Shown here piece by piece: positions 27,029 to 36,663 of a stretch of DNA of 64,000 nucleotides. The stretch covers positions 4,363,048 to 4,427,047 of the forward strand of contig NZ_KI913949.1 in NCBI RefSeq assembly GCF_000332095.2. Direction: 5' to 3'. The notes under the pieces were generated by a model. The model made no database searches and was not told where the DNA came from. It saw nothing but the letters and a program-made list of their open reading frames with translations. Origin of the DNA: Leptolyngbya sp. PCC 6406 (lineage in GTDB: Bacteria; Cyanobacteriota; Cyanobacteriia; Phormidesmidales; Phormidesmidaceae). Position 1 is the stretch's first letter. Every line of letters begins with the position of its first letter. The position numbers were made by a program, and so were the translations under genes.

Positions 27029-28446
27029 TAGGGAGTAGAGGGATCGGGAGAGAGGGTATCGCGCGGGGTGCTGCTGGGTAAGCTGGGGGAATCGGTGCCT
27101 ACCGTCTTGAGGCGCATTCGATTGAACTGCTCCATGGCCCAGGCAGCGGTTTGGCGCACATCGGCATCTTCATCACTAGCCGCTTGACCCAGGAGATGGC
27201 TCACTTGCCCCATCAGATCATAGACACGGGTGAGATCGCGGATGGCATTTTTGCGAACCTCTGGATTTTCGTCCTGGAGGGAGATAGCTAGAGCACGGTT
27301 CAGGGGTTTGAGGGTGCGGCTGCTAATTTCTCCCAGGGCTGCCAAGATCAAACTGCGCTCCTTAGAGTCAGCATCCATCATGACATTCACCAAGGGCTGC
27401 ACCGCCAAGGAGTTGCCCCGTTGCCCTAGTTCCCAAATAGCCTTGCGGCGGGTGGTGGGGTCTGGATTGCTCAGATCCTGAATCAGCTCATCAACAATAT
27501 TAATCCGGCTCATGCGGGGGGTGGGTTCCGCGGCCAAGGGTGCGACCATAGGCGATATGGCGGCAGTTGGAGGACCGCCATTTTGGGGCGCAGTTGTTGA
27601 CGTAGCTGCTTGGGGAGGGCTAGAGCGATACTCAAAAGGCATCGGTCCAGGGAATGCCTCCCCCGGTAATGCTTCATCGTTTGGCGTTTGTGTCTCTAGG
27701 TTCGTCGATTCGCTGCGACGGGACAGTAGTAATAGCATCCCACCGCCAATGGTACCTAACAGAGCCACCCCTAATCCCAGCAGGGCGAGGGTAATAGGCA
27801 ACCGTGGGGAAGTAGTCTCGCTGGGAGCGTCTTCTGGGGTTGCCTCCGCCCCCGCTTCAGGGACTTCCGTCTCAGGGGCTGCCCCCTCTGTAGTCACCGA
27901 GGGGGTGAGGTCACTGTCGGGCGGTCCATCGACCCCGGCTTCCGGAAAGAGTGTGGTGGCTGCGGGGGGGGCTTCCGGGGGTTCGGCAGGTTCGGTCGGG
28001 GCAGAGGGGGCGGCACTGGGAGTTGTCAAGGATGGCGGAGGGGACCCATCCAAGCGAGATTGGGTCAGGGGGTCGAGAATGCCTGTTCGGGCCAAGCCCA
28101 TGCTCTGCTGAAAGTCCGAAATGGCCGCGCGGGTTTCGTCCCCATAGAGACCATCCACCGGGCCTGTGTAATGGCCCAGTTCCGTCAGTCGCTGTTGAAC
28201 CGCTGAGATCGCGGGGGAAGGGGTTGCCACCGGAGCGGTTTCCCCTGTGTCAGCGGGGAGTTGGGCTAGGGGAGCCGCACGATAGTCTATAGGTGACCTT
28301 TCAGGACTAGGGTCGAGGCCCAACCCTTGGGGGGTATCGGGCCGGGGTTCTGCGGGCAGACTGCCCTGGGCCAGAGTCTCTGGGGCCACGGTCAGGGTAG
28401 CCCCAGAAATCAGTGCTATCAACATCACATGATGAAACATGCCCAA
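27016..28446 (-). CDS. Peptidoglycan-binding / transmembrane / HEAT-repeat protein
   Basis: The 476-aa product has a signal peptide, a PG_binding_1 domain at about 80-135 (VQQRLTELGHYTGPVDGLYG, then ETRAAISDFQQSMGL), a Pro/Glu-rich linker, and a transmembrane helix at about 218-240 (ITLALLGLGVALLGTIGGGM). C-terminal HEAT-like repeats follow at about 315-450 (TTRRKAIWELGQRGNSLAVQ and DADVRQTAAWAMEQF). It probably spans the inner membrane, touching peptidoglycan outside and a protein partner inside. Its stop lies next to a REP-like palindrome. Confidence 0.75.
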   Translation of the reverse strand: MGMFHHVMLIALISGATLTVAPETLAQGSLPAEPRPDTPQGLGLDPSPERSPIDYRAAPLAQLPADTGETAPVATPSPAISAVQQRLTELGHYTGPVDGLYGDETRAAISDFQQSMGLARTGILDPLTQSRLDGSPPPSLTTPSAAPSAPTEPAEPPEAPPAATTLFPEAGVDGPPDSDLTPSVTTEGAAPETEVPEAGAEATPEDAPSETTSPRLPITLALLGLGVALLGTIGGGMLLLLSRRSESTNLETQTPNDEALPGEAFPGPMPFEYRSSPPQAATSTTAPQNGGPPTAAISPMVAPLAAEPTPRMSRINIVDELIQDLSNPDPTTRRKAIWELGQRGNSLAVQPLVNVMMDADSKERSLILAALGEISSRTLKPLNRALAISLQDENPEVRKNAIRDLTRVYDLMGQVSHLLGQAASDEDADVRQTAAWAMEQFNRMRLKTVGTDSPSLPSSTPRDTLSPDPSTPYRDG

Positions 28447-28607
28447 TTCTCGTTCTGGTCGACGGCCTATGATGACCTAAATCTACTTAAATGCATTTCC
28501 CAACACTGCCGGAATTTTGGGAAATTGGGGAATGGCCCCTGATTTGGAGACTTGACGCACACTTTGCCCCACTGTAGCCCAACCCTTCGGTGTTTACGGA
28601 CAAAAGT

Positions 28608-29795
28608 TTAGGGCCATCTGCCCGAAGAGATGGGACGGTGAGCTGAGATCACGTTCAACAGTAGAATTCCCCCCGCCAACAGCACCACCGTAACGCTACA
28701 CCAACCGAAGGTAGTGGCCATTCCTACCACCTCGGTAACGGGCTGACTCAGGATCGGGGACATAAACTGTCCCAGAAATAGGCAGGTCGTTAACGCCCCC
28801 ACCGCCCGTCCGCGAACTCGTACTGGAGCCACCGCGTTGATCCAAACATTCAAATTTGGAATGTTCAGTCCCAGGGATATCCCTGCCACTAGCAGTCCCG
28901 CCAGCACCACCCCGTAGCTCGTGGCTAGGGCAATGATGCCGTAGCCTACCCCCATCATCAGAAAACCCAGGGCGCTAATCGCCCCAAAGGAGAGGCGTTC
29001 TTTGAGAGCGCGATAGCCCATGGAGACAATGGCGCTGACGAGATTAGGGGCGGCAATGGCGATACCCGTAGCCCCGCTGCTACCCTGTCCTGCTGCTAAC
29101 TGATCCAGGTAAAACGGAAGCTGTACAGGGATGAGATAGAAGGTCGCCATGGACCAAAACACCAGGCCGTAGATGCCGACTAAAGCCCAGAGGGGGACGG
29201 GATCAGCGGGCAGAAGATCCGCTTCCAGGATGGCCCCCGCCCCCTTACGAGGGGCTTCATCCAGACAAAATAGGGCCATGGCCGCCACCCCAAAAGCGGC
29301 TAAATAGATCAAGAAGGGTAGCCGCCAACCACTGTCCGCTATGGCTCCACTGACGACGAGAAAGACCACCCCACCAAAGCTCATAAAGGCGGCTTGAATT
29401 CCCATCACCCGGTTGCGCTCGGAGCCTTGGTAGTAATCGGCAATGAGGGCGGTGGAGGCGGTCATGACGCCCCCTACCGCTAGCCCCAGCAGTGCCCGCC
29501 CCAGCAACAGGCCAGTAATGGAACTCAGATAAAGGCCCGAGGTACCGCCAATGCCGTAGATCAGGGCACTGACCACCAATAGCGGTTTGCGTCCCATCCG
29601 ATCCGCGATCGCACCCGCAAAGGGAGCCGCGATCGCGGTGAACAGTCCCGGCAGCGTCAGCATCAGCTTGACCCAAAACACCGACCGGGGCTCCGCCGCA
29701 AAGAAACTCTGGATCTGGGGCAGGGCCGGAGACAAAGCCGCCCCCGCCATCACCGTCATACTGCTCGCCAGCAGTAGCGTTAATAGTTTGAACAT
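28608..29795 (-). CDS. Major facilitator superfamily transporter
   Basis: The 395-aa product has about twelve hydrophobic helices. The MFS loop 2-3 motif is visible as GAIADRMGRKPLLVVSALIY. The N-terminal helix (LLASSMTVMAGAALSPALPQ) and overall layout resemble drug/sugar efflux permeases of the MFS_1 group; substrate unknown. It starts at ATG 29795 and is monocistronic. Confidence 0.88.
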   Translation of the reverse strand: MFKLLTLLLASSMTVMAGAALSPALPQIQSFFAAEPRSVFWVKLMLTLPGLFTAIAAPFAGAIADRMGRKPLLVVSALIYGIGGTSGLYLSSITGLLLGRALLGLAVGGVMTASTALIADYYQGSERNRVMGIQAAFMSFGGVVFLVVSGAIADSGWRLPFLIYLAAFGVAAMALFCLDEAPRKGAGAILEADLLPADPVPLWALVGIYGLVFWSMATFYLIPVQLPFYLDQLAAGQGSSGATGIAIAAPNLVSAIVSMGYRALKERLSFGAISALGFLMMGVGYGIIALATSYGVVLAGLLVAGISLGLNIPNLNVWINAVAPVRVRGRAVGALTTCLFLGQFMSPILSQPVTEVVGMATTFGWCSVTVVLLAGGILLLNVISAHRPISSGRWP

Positions 29796-29992
29796 ATAGC
29801 GGTATTCATCTCAATCCAGTACGCCCAGGGTAGAGGCGCACGGCTGTTCGCCCTAAGGGATGTACGCAATCCAACTGTATGTCGCTATGGATAGGGCAGG
29901 GGAAGATTCGAAGCCTCAGGAACTATCTGTAGCCTCCGGTTGGATCTCAGAAATATTGAATCGCAGAAATCCAGTGCCGTCGCATAGAACTC

Positions 29993-30877
29993 TCAGGCCG
30001 CAGGAGCCAACCAGAGGGCCAAATTCTGGAAATAGGCGTAAACCCCCACCAGTCCCGTGGGATCGGCCTTGACCCCATTCCCCGGCGGCTCATCCACAAA
30101 GCTGGGGCAGCCCCGACTAACCTCCAGGTTGTAATCCACAAAGTGATGGAATGTCGACTGGGCCACCACGCGCCCCAGGAATTCCGCCTCGGTGGCAGGA
30201 CCATAATCGCAGGCCACCACCAGAGTAAAGCTCCGTCCGGTGACCTTACTGGTTCCCAGGGCCACCACCCGCGCCCCCGGCAAATCCTCCGGCACCCCCA
30301 CACTCCCCTCGTGGGGATGGGCCGGGAAGCGATCGATCACGCCATCTGCCCTTTTCAGTAGGGGATAGAGGGGATCCACCGGGGTAATGGTCTGGTAGTC
30401 ACCATTAGCGCCGGAATGGTAGTTAGGCCAGTCAATAGTCAGCGTGTAGGGGTCATCCCGACAGCAGCGATCGGGGTCCGGATCCGGCTGCTGGCTATGG
30501 AAAAAGTGAAACTTGCCCAAGGTGGGCAGCGCCGCCATAGATAGCCCCATATCCTGGTGGTCACGGGTGGTCAAAATCCCACCCCCCTGCCGATGAAAGC
30601 GAGTAATCCCAGCGCTATCAGCCTCACTCAGGCCATCCCCCACATCTAGGGCAAACAGCCACAACTCGTCAAACTCCCCTCGATTCAGACGACTCAGTAC
30701 CGGGTCATTGCCCTGGGCATCCGGTTCGCGATCGCGGGCCATCACCTCACACAGGGGGGATCCATCCGCTCCCACCAACCCCGTCAGATAGTCTCGCAGG
30801 AGGGAAAAGTGACGAATCGTCCAGTCGTCGGTTTCCGTCGCCAACAGGGTGGTCTGGAGCAAGATGCGAATAGCCAT
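29993..30877 (-). CDS. Conserved protein of unknown function
   Basis: The 294-aa soluble product begins MAIRILLQTTLLATETDDWT. It contains FDELWLFALDVGDGLSEADS and FHRQGGGILTTRDHQDMGLS. This pattern (a Gly-rich turn after a predicted strand, with the ILTTRDHQD loop) is reminiscent of ThuA/class I amidotransferase-like Rossmann folds, but no catalytic Cys is seen. It includes a Cys pair (DRCCRDD). I cannot assign a function. Confidence 0.65.
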   Translation of the reverse strand: MAIRILLQTTLLATETDDWTIRHFSLLRDYLTGLVGADGSPLCEVMARDREPDAQGNDPVLSRLNRGEFDELWLFALDVGDGLSEADSAGITRFHRQGGGILTTRDHQDMGLSMAALPTLGKFHFFHSQQPDPDPDRCCRDDPYTLTIDWPNYHSGANGDYQTITPVDPLYPLLKRADGVIDRFPAHPHEGSVGVPEDLPGARVVALGTSKVTGRSFTLVVACDYGPATEAEFLGRVVAQSTFHHFVDYNLEVSRGCPSFVDEPPGNGVKADPTGLVGVYAYFQNLALWLAPAA

Positions 30878-31110
30878 GGCTGATCTTCCAAAACGATAGC
30901 TTTGGCCAATTTGCTGCAAACACGGGGAACCGCTCTGATGCTGAGTGTCAAAGCAAACTGGCTTGCAGTCTTGTCCTAACCGGACTGGCGACTGCTATCG
31001 CGCTAACCTAATCATTCTCGCCCTTCGGGAATTGCATCCTAGCCCACCCCATCCAGTACCCACCCATTTCCCGATAGGATCAGCAGGATCAGACCAAGCA
31101 AGGGGGCAGG

Positions 31111-31212
31111 ATGGATCCGGGAGGCAGTTGGCAAGACTGGATCACCGTGGGGGGCTATCTAGCCTTTACCCTGGTCATTCTGTGGCAGGTCGTTTTGCGG
31201 AGCAGAGGGTAG
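31111..31212 (+). CDS. 33-aa predicted single-helix membrane protein
   Basis: From ATG 31111 the product starts MDPGGSWQDW and continues with one hydrophobic helix (YLAFTLVILWQVVL) and a basic end (RSRG). A purine-rich AGGGGGCAGG lies directly upstream. Such tiny single-span proteins are frequent in cyanobacterial photosynthetic and NDH complexes, but it matches none that I remember. It ends 17 bases before the HAD gene start, suggesting an operon. Confidence 0.5.
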   Translation: MDPGGSWQDWITVGGYLAFTLVILWQVVLRSRG

Positions 31213-31229
31213 GGGTGGAAAATTCTGGG

Positions 31230-32069
31230 ATGCTCAAGGCGCTAATTTTCGATGTGGATGGCACCCTAGCGGAGACAGAACGGGACGGCCATCGCGTCGC
31301 CTTTAACGACACCTTTCGCGCTGCCGGATTGGACTGGCACTGGTCCGTAGAGACCTACGGCTCACTCATCAATGTGGCTGGAGGCAAGGAACGCATTCGC
31401 CACTACATCAACACCGTTCAGCCCCCGATTCCCCCCGACACCGATCTGGATATCCTGATTGCAGAGCTGCACCAGGCCAAAACCCACCGCTACCGTACCC
31501 TACTCCAAACCAACGGGATTGCCCTGCGTCCCGGTGTGCGGCGGTTGATTACCGCTGCCCGATCAGCAGGCGTGTCCCTCGCCATCGCCACCACTAGCCA
31601 CCTCGATAATGCGATCGCACTTCTAGAGGCCACCCTCGGCCCCGACACCCTCACCTGGTTTGAGGTCATCGCCGCCGGAGACATCGTCCCCCACAAAAAA
31701 CCCGCCCCCGACATCTACTACTACGTCCTGGAAAAACTAGCCCTCCCCCCACAGCATTGCCTCGTGATTGAAGACAGTCACCAAGGACTCACCGCCGCCA
31801 CCACCGCCGGACTCTGCACCGTCATCACCGTCAACGCCTACACCCGCCACCACGATTTTGGACCCGCATCCCTGGTGCTGAGTCATCTCGGGGAACCGGA
31901 TCAGCCCTGGGAGATTTTGCAGGGTCCGGGAATAGGCCATGGCCCCTCTGAGCCAGTCTTTGACCCTCCCATCTTCACCCTTGCCACCGCCAACACCCTA
32001 CTGGACTCTGGTTACTCAGGGTATCAACTCAAAGCGGGACAAATCTCTTGGGGAGGAGTTAGGAGTTAG
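31230..32069 (+). CDS. HAD-family hydrolase (CbbY/phosphatase-like)
   Basis: The protein is likely a sugar-phosphate phosphatase. The 279-aa product has HAD motif I (LIFDVDGTLAETERDGHRVA), motif II in LAIATTSH, the Lys of motif III in VPHKKPAPDIYYYVLEKL, and VIEDSHQGLTAATTAGL (motif IV). CbbY-type proteins remove inhibitory sugar phosphates of Rubisco, a plausible role. ATG 31230 is chosen; the frame continues upstream without homology. Its last 16 residues derive from repeat D; without it the protein would end SGYSKS. Confidence 0.88.
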   Translation: MLKALIFDVDGTLAETERDGHRVAFNDTFRAAGLDWHWSVETYGSLINVAGGKERIRHYINTVQPPIPPDTDLDILIAELHQAKTHRYRTLLQTNGIALRPGVRRLITAARSAGVSLAIATTSHLDNAIALLEATLGPDTLTWFEVIAAGDIVPHKKPAPDIYYYVLEKLALPPQHCLVIEDSHQGLTAATTAGLCTVITVNAYTRHHDFGPASLVLSHLGEPDQPWEILQGPGIGHGPSEPVFDPPIFTLATANTLLDSGYSGYQLKAGQISWGGVRS

Positions 32070-32149
32070 GAGCCAGAATCTAGGAGAGTACTGGATTCTG
32101 ACTCCTGAATTCTTCGGAACCAATATTATCTCGGCTTACGTTGATACCC
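32019..32149. repeat. MITE-like element D, copy 1 (131 bp) with 8-bp target duplication
   Basis: The ends are GGGTATCAAC and GTTGATACCC. The interior carries an imperfect hairpin around AGGAGCCAGAATC and GGATTCTGACTCCT. GTTACTCA flanks it directly on both sides (32011-32018 and 32150-32157). It matches 50120-50250 over its whole length. It has inserted in the 3' end of the HAD gene. Confidence 0.92.
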
Positions 32150-32194
32150 GTTACTCAAAATCATGACGATTTTGAGTGGGTCTATTTTTGGAGG

Positions 32195-32252
32195 CAGAGC
32201 ATCCCCAGACAGAGCATCCCCAGGGAGCGCATCCCCAGGCAGAGCCTGGAGA
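32195..32252 (+). repeat. Short tandem repeat, about 15-bp unit
   Basis: GCAGAGCATCCCCAG and close variants occur four times in a row between the HAD gene and the convergent DUF3782-like gene. Confidence 0.6.
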
Positions 32253-32282
32253 CCAGACCATCAAATCCGCTCCGCCCATGGG

Positions 32283-32918
32283 CTACCACTTTCTAGGCTG
32301 GAAGTGCTCATCGTTCAAAACCATCACCGTTTCCCCCGACTGGGCCAGCACAAAGAGTCCTCGACGATAGGCATAGCGGGCCACTTCCGTGGGCACCACC
32401 ATCCCCGCCACAGCTCCCATGGCCTCCACATCGCTATAGCGGGGCATCAAGCGCTTAAACTTAGCCAATCGCTCCAGATGCTCATCCACATCCCCCTGGG
32501 AGAGCTTGCTCTTCACCTCCACCAAGATGGCCTCGGTGGTGTTGACCACCAACAGGTCTACTTCAAAAGCTTCCCCGCCCCGCTGAATAGACACCTCCGG
32601 CATCATCTCGTGGACTTCAATACCCCGCTCTTGAAACAGCTTCACCACCGCCGGTCGCACTTGCCACTCAACAAACTCCCCCAGGCGGTTTCCCAGCTTG
32701 CCCAACTCTTGTTGCAATTGCTTCATGCGACGATCCCCCTCCCGAATTTGCACTTCCAATTGGCGGGCAGACTCCTTCAGTTGGAGATCGGTTTCCTGCT
32801 GGGCAGCCCAGAGTGCCTCCTGAGCAACCCTGAGTTCCTGCTGAGAGGTACTAAGTTCCTTTTGGGAAGCAGCAATTTCGCCTAATATTCGCCAAACATC
32901 ATCTGCGGTGGTGGCCAT
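32283..32918 (-). CDS. DUF3782-like protein, probable PD-(D/E)XK nuclease fold
   Basis: The 211-aa product has an N-terminal coiled coil at about 15-75 (IAASQKELSTSQQELRVAQE) and a C-terminal domain with FEVDLLVVNTTEAILVEVKS. In that stretch D, E-x-K and the preceding acidic residues fit a PD-(D/E)XK active site. Such proteins are abundant in cyanobacteria, with unknown role. ATG 32918 is chosen over an upstream in-frame codon. Confidence 0.75.
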   Translation of the reverse strand: MATTADDVWRILGEIAASQKELSTSQQELRVAQEALWAAQQETDLQLKESARQLEVQIREGDRRMKQLQQELGKLGNRLGEFVEWQVRPAVVKLFQERGIEVHEMMPEVSIQRGGEAFEVDLLVVNTTEAILVEVKSKLSQGDVDEHLERLAKFKRLMPRYSDVEAMGAVAGMVVPTEVARYAYRRGLFVLAQSGETVMVLNDEHFQPRKW

Positions 32919-33009
32919 GGGACTTCTGCACACGATTGCCTAGCTCCATTTTAAGCACTGTTCTCAGAAGCCCAGGCTGCGATACCAAAGGGAAAAAACT
33001 GGGGAGCAG

Positions 33010-33045
33010 CGCGATGGTCAGAGACCGGCCCCAAAAGGCCATCCC
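33010..33045. repeat. REP-like palindrome F, copy 2
   Basis: GCGATGGTCAGAGACCGGCC followed by CCAAAAGGCCATCCC. It belongs to the family at 26991, 39079, 42071 and 57539. The surrounding gap 32919-33282 contains no gene and is presumably the leader of the downstream SLH protein. Confidence 0.65.
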
Positions 33046-33282
33046 AGTGGAGTCGAGGCAAGAGATCTGTGAAGTTGCGAATGGGTAAAGAGGACGACGA
33101 CAGCGGAGGATCATCATAAAGGAAGGTTAAGGTTTCCGAAAAAGCCTGGAACCGAATTGTATTAAGCCAGTCCTTTTCTGCTAGTGTGCTCAGATTTTGG
33201 CGATTTTCGCCCGTTTTGGTGCCTACCCGTTTCGGTGCCTACCTCAGGAGCTCACACAGTCAACAGATAGGGATCAAGAAGA

Positions 33283-35388
33283 ATGCAAACATTTACTCAT
33301 AGCGCACCCACACCTAGGGCGCGGCAGATTGCCGTTGCCATGACCCTCAAGGGCCGATTTTTAACCCTCGCGGGGATTGCAGCCCTAGCCCTAATGCCCG
33401 TTCCCGCCCTAGCCTTTAATATCAACACCCAAACGGGAGAAACCGCTGGTAATCCCGCTGGTCAAGCCCTGGAAGAAGTTGAGATTACCGCCAACGATAT
33501 CGGCCAAAGCTTTGTGGTCAACTGGGCTTTACCCGGTAGCGGCAGCCGCGCCGATCTCACCGCCAGCGCCGAGTTCACCATCGTCGAATTGACCAGCAAT
33601 AGCCTGGTCCTCGATGTGACCCTAACCAACCAAACCAGCAGCAGTTTCCAGGCCGCCATTATGAGCCTGGGCTTAGCGGTCAACACCACCTTGTCCAATG
33701 TCACCTTGGCTAGCGCAGGCGGCACCTTTAGCAGCATTACCCCCAACCCCACCCAAAACTTTCCCGGCGGTTTCAAGAACATCAATGCCTGTATCTTTGC
33801 CGCCAACACCTGTAGCGGGGGCGCGATCTTCAACGGGCTTCAGTCCGGGGGGAATGGCGATAGCTTCCGAGTCACCCTGTCCGGCAGCTTTGCCAGCAGC
33901 GTCACCCTGGCCTCCTTCCCCATCAAGTTCCAGACCGAAGCCGGGAGCTACGAGCTAGCGGGTAGCTTTGGTGCCGCCTCCAGTACAACGCTGATTACCG
34001 AATCCTCCAGCAGTGAGGAGAGCGTCGAAACCACGAGTGTCAGCCAGACCCAGACCACTGAGACTGTCACTAGCGAAACCGTGGTCAGTCAAACTACGAC
34101 CACGACGACCACGGAATTTAGCGAGACGGTCGCCCAGACGATCTTGCAGCAGGTTTCCCAACAGTCCAACATTTCCATCTCGGAGCTACGCATTCTAGAG
34201 GTCAGCCGCCAAACTTGGTCCGATGGCTGTCTCGGGCTGGGGCAACCCGGCACTGCCTGCACCCAGGCGCTGGTAGAGGGCTATTGGGTCACCGTCGCCA
34301 GCCGTCAGGATGTCTTTGTCTACCGCACTAATAGTGTGGGCTCCTTGGTGGTGATTGACCAAGTCCGCACCCAGGAGTACCGCAGTAAGCGTCCCCGCCG
34401 CCGCAAGGTGAAGCTCTCTCGGCGCGTTCATCAATCGGTCCTGCAAAAAATCGCCGAAACCTATCAAGTGGATGTCTCTAGCTTGCGAGTAAGCAAGGTC
34501 AAGCGAAAGCACTGGCGCAATGACTGTCTTGGGCTGCCCGCTGGTCCCGGTCGGGGCAGAGCCTGCGGACGTGGCAAGGTCAAGGGTTACATGATTGTAG
34601 TCACCAGCGGCCAGGATTCCTGGGTCTGCCGTAGCGATCGCAGGGGCACCTACGTGGTCGTGGACGAACAGGCGACCCAACTGCGGCGTCGGCAAAAGCA
34701 AAACCGTAGCAGTCGCCAAGTGGTGCGCTACACCGATGTTTCCCGTAGTCACTGGGCTTGGGAATATATTCAGGAGTTATCTAGCCTAAATATTCTGGCG
34801 GGCTATCCCGATGGCGACTATCGCCCCGACCAACAGGTCAACCGGGGTGAGCTGGCGGCGATTGTCAGTCGCGCCTTTGAATATTCCCAGATTCGGGAGT
34901 CGGTGTCCTTCACCGACATCTCCACCAACTACTGGGGCTACAATGCCGCCCAGGCAGCCTACCAACTGGGTTTCCTGGAAACCCTGACGGGCAATGCCTT
35001 CCAGCCCCAGGCTAGCCTCACCCGCGCCGCCGCTCTCTTGGCGATTGCCAACGGCTTGGAGATTCCCAACATGACTGGCGGTGCAGCCCAGTCCCTGCTG
35101 TCTAACTACAGTGGTCTTGCTACCTCTGGCGAAGTGCAGCAATTGCTGGCATCCCTGATTCAGGAGGGTATCTTTGTCAGCTACCCCAACGGCAACCAAC
35201 TCAATCTGGATCAGCCAATTACTCGGGCTGAGGTGGCGGTTCTGATCTATCAGGCTCTGGCCAGCTTGGGGAGCGTGGAGAGCATCCCCTCTGACTTCAC
35301 CGGGGGCACGGTGGCGGAGGATGAGGTGGAGATTGTCGATGATGATCTCCTGGACGACTTCGACGATCTCGAAGACATTGAGGGTTAA
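33283..35388 (+). CDS. Large exported S-layer-homology protein with novel architecture
   Basis: The 701-aa product has a signal peptide ending near ALMPVPALA. An N-terminal beta-rich domain follows (about 45-230, one Cys pair, resembling cyanobacterial PEP-CTERM-type exported domains), then a Ser/Thr-rich linker (VSQTTTTTTTEFSETVAQ). Two copies of a module with SDGCLGL/NDCLGL, paired Cys and RTNSVGSLVVID/SDRRGTYVVVD lie at about 285-365 and 380-470. Three SLH-type domains follow from about 485 (YTDVSRSHWAWEYIQEL, FTDISTNYWGYNAAQAAYQL). The tail is very acidic. It is probably an outer-membrane/peptidoglycan-anchored envelope protein. Confidence 0.8.
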   Translation: MQTFTHSAPTPRARQIAVAMTLKGRFLTLAGIAALALMPVPALAFNINTQTGETAGNPAGQALEEVEITANDIGQSFVVNWALPGSGSRADLTASAEFTIVELTSNSLVLDVTLTNQTSSSFQAAIMSLGLAVNTTLSNVTLASAGGTFSSITPNPTQNFPGGFKNINACIFAANTCSGGAIFNGLQSGGNGDSFRVTLSGSFASSVTLASFPIKFQTEAGSYELAGSFGAASSTTLITESSSSEESVETTSVSQTQTTETVTSETVVSQTTTTTTTEFSETVAQTILQQVSQQSNISISELRILEVSRQTWSDGCLGLGQPGTACTQALVEGYWVTVASRQDVFVYRTNSVGSLVVIDQVRTQEYRSKRPRRRKVKLSRRVHQSVLQKIAETYQVDVSSLRVSKVKRKHWRNDCLGLPAGPGRGRACGRGKVKGYMIVVTSGQDSWVCRSDRRGTYVVVDEQATQLRRRQKQNRSSRQVVRYTDVSRSHWAWEYIQELSSLNILAGYPDGDYRPDQQVNRGELAAIVSRAFEYSQIRESVSFTDISTNYWGYNAAQAAYQLGFLETLTGNAFQPQASLTRAAALLAIANGLEIPNMTGGAAQSLLSNYSGLATSGEVQQLLASLIQEGIFVSYPNGNQLNLDQPITRAEVAVLIYQALASLGSVESIPSDFTGGTVAEDEVEIVDDDLLDDFDDLEDIEG

Positions 35389-35469
35389 TAATCTCTCACG
35401 GCTCTCTATTGTCAAAGCATTGCGGCCTGAGTTTATGATCGGCTGGATGCGTTGATGTCGTGAGAATTG

Positions 35470-36606
35470 GTGAACGCCGTAGCCGATCCCTTAACCCTGG
35501 TAATCAAAATTGGTACCTCTAGCCTGACCCAGGGAGCCACCGGGCAGTTGGCCCTCTCCACCATTGCCAGTTTGGTGGAAACCCTTAGCGCCCTGCGCCA
35601 CCAAGGGCATCAGGTAATCCTGGTGTCCTCGGGGGCGGTGGGGGTGGGCTGCGCCCGGTTGGGGTTGGCGGAGCGGCCCCGCACCATTGCCATGAAACAG
35701 GCGGTGGCGGCGGTGGGGCAGGGTCGGCTGATGCGGATCTATGACGATCTGTTTACCACCCTGGGCCAACCCATCGCCCAAGTCTTGCTGACCCGAACTG
35801 ATCTGGTGCAGCGATCGCGCTATGTGAATAGCTACCGAACCTTTCGCCAACTGCTTCAGCTTGGCGTCATTCCCGTGGTGAATGAAAATGACACCGTCGC
35901 CGTGGAGGAGCTGAAGTTTGGTGACAACGACACCCTCTCGGCCCAGGTCGCCAGCCTTGTCGGGGCAGACTGGTTGTTTCTGCTTACGGACGTGGACCAG
36001 CTTTACTCCGCCGATCCTCGGTCAAACCCCGATGCCCAACCCATTTACGTGGTGGAAAGGGTAGAGCAATTGGCGGACCTTCAGGTGCAGGTGGGGGATC
36101 GCGGTAGTCAGTGGGGTACCGGGGGCATGATGACCAAGATTGAAGCTGCCCGCATCGCCACTACCGCTGGAGTCCGCACCGTCATCACCGAAGGTCGCCA
36201 TCCCGAGAATTTGCTCAAGATCCTTTCCGGTGAGGCTCTGGGCACTCAATTTACCCCCCAAGCCCGCCCCGCCAGTGCCCGCAAGCGCTGGATCGCCCAT
36301 AGTCTGATGGCGGCGGGCAAGTTGTATGTGGATGAGGGGGCGGTACAGGCGATTTGTCAGGCTGGTAAATCTTTGCTGGCGGCGGGTATTACTGAAGTGG
36401 AAGGGGAGTTTGAACGGCAGGACGCGGTGCAATTGTGCGATCGCACTGGGCGAGAGGTCGCCCGAGGCATCGTCAACTACGGCCACAGTGACCTAGAGAA
36501 AATTCGCGGTCACCACTCCGACGAGATCCCTGACCTGCTGGGCTATCGCGGCGCAGACACCGTCATCCACCGCGACAACCTGGTTATCAGCACCAACAGC
36601 GAATAG
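35470..36606 (+). CDS. proB: Glutamate 5-kinase
   Basis: ProB phosphorylates glutamate in the first step of proline synthesis. The 378-aa product has [54 protein letters not shown] and [19 protein letters not shown], followed by a C-terminal PUA domain (from about 280). The start is GTG 35470 or the preceding TTG 35467; no ATG is available. galE follows after a C-rich tandem tract. Confidence 0.95.
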   Translation: MNAVADPLTLVIKIGTSSLTQGATGQLALSTIASLVETLSALRHQGHQVILVSSGAVGVGCARLGLAERPRTIAMKQAVAAVGQGRLMRIYDDLFTTLGQPIAQVLLTRTDLVQRSRYVNSYRTFRQLLQLGVIPVVNENDTVAVEELKFGDNDTLSAQVASLVGADWLFLLTDVDQLYSADPRSNPDAQPIYVVERVEQLADLQVQVGDRGSQWGTGGMMTKIEAARIATTAGVRTVITEGRHPENLLKILSGEALGTQFTPQARPASARKRWIAHSLMAAGKLYVDEGAVQAICQAGKSLLAAGITEVEGEFERQDAVQLCDRTGREVARGIVNYGHSDLEKIRGHHSDEIPDLLGYRGADTVIHRDNLVISTNSE

Positions 36607-36614
36607 CATCGCCC

Positions 36615-36659
36615 CCCACTCCCCCACTCCCCCACTCCCCATCACTCCCCCCCTCCCCC
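36615..36659. repeat. C-rich short tandem repeat
   Basis: CACTCCCC units repeat several times between proB and galE. It is similar in style to the octamer tracts at 37663 and 50437. Confidence 0.6.
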
Positions 36660-36663
36660 TGAC

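Noticed and set aside
30945-31229. Upstream extension of the HAD protein by 95 codons
   Set aside because: Family proteins begin at the MLKALIFDVDGT motif; the extension overlaps the 33-aa ORF in another frame and looks non-coding.
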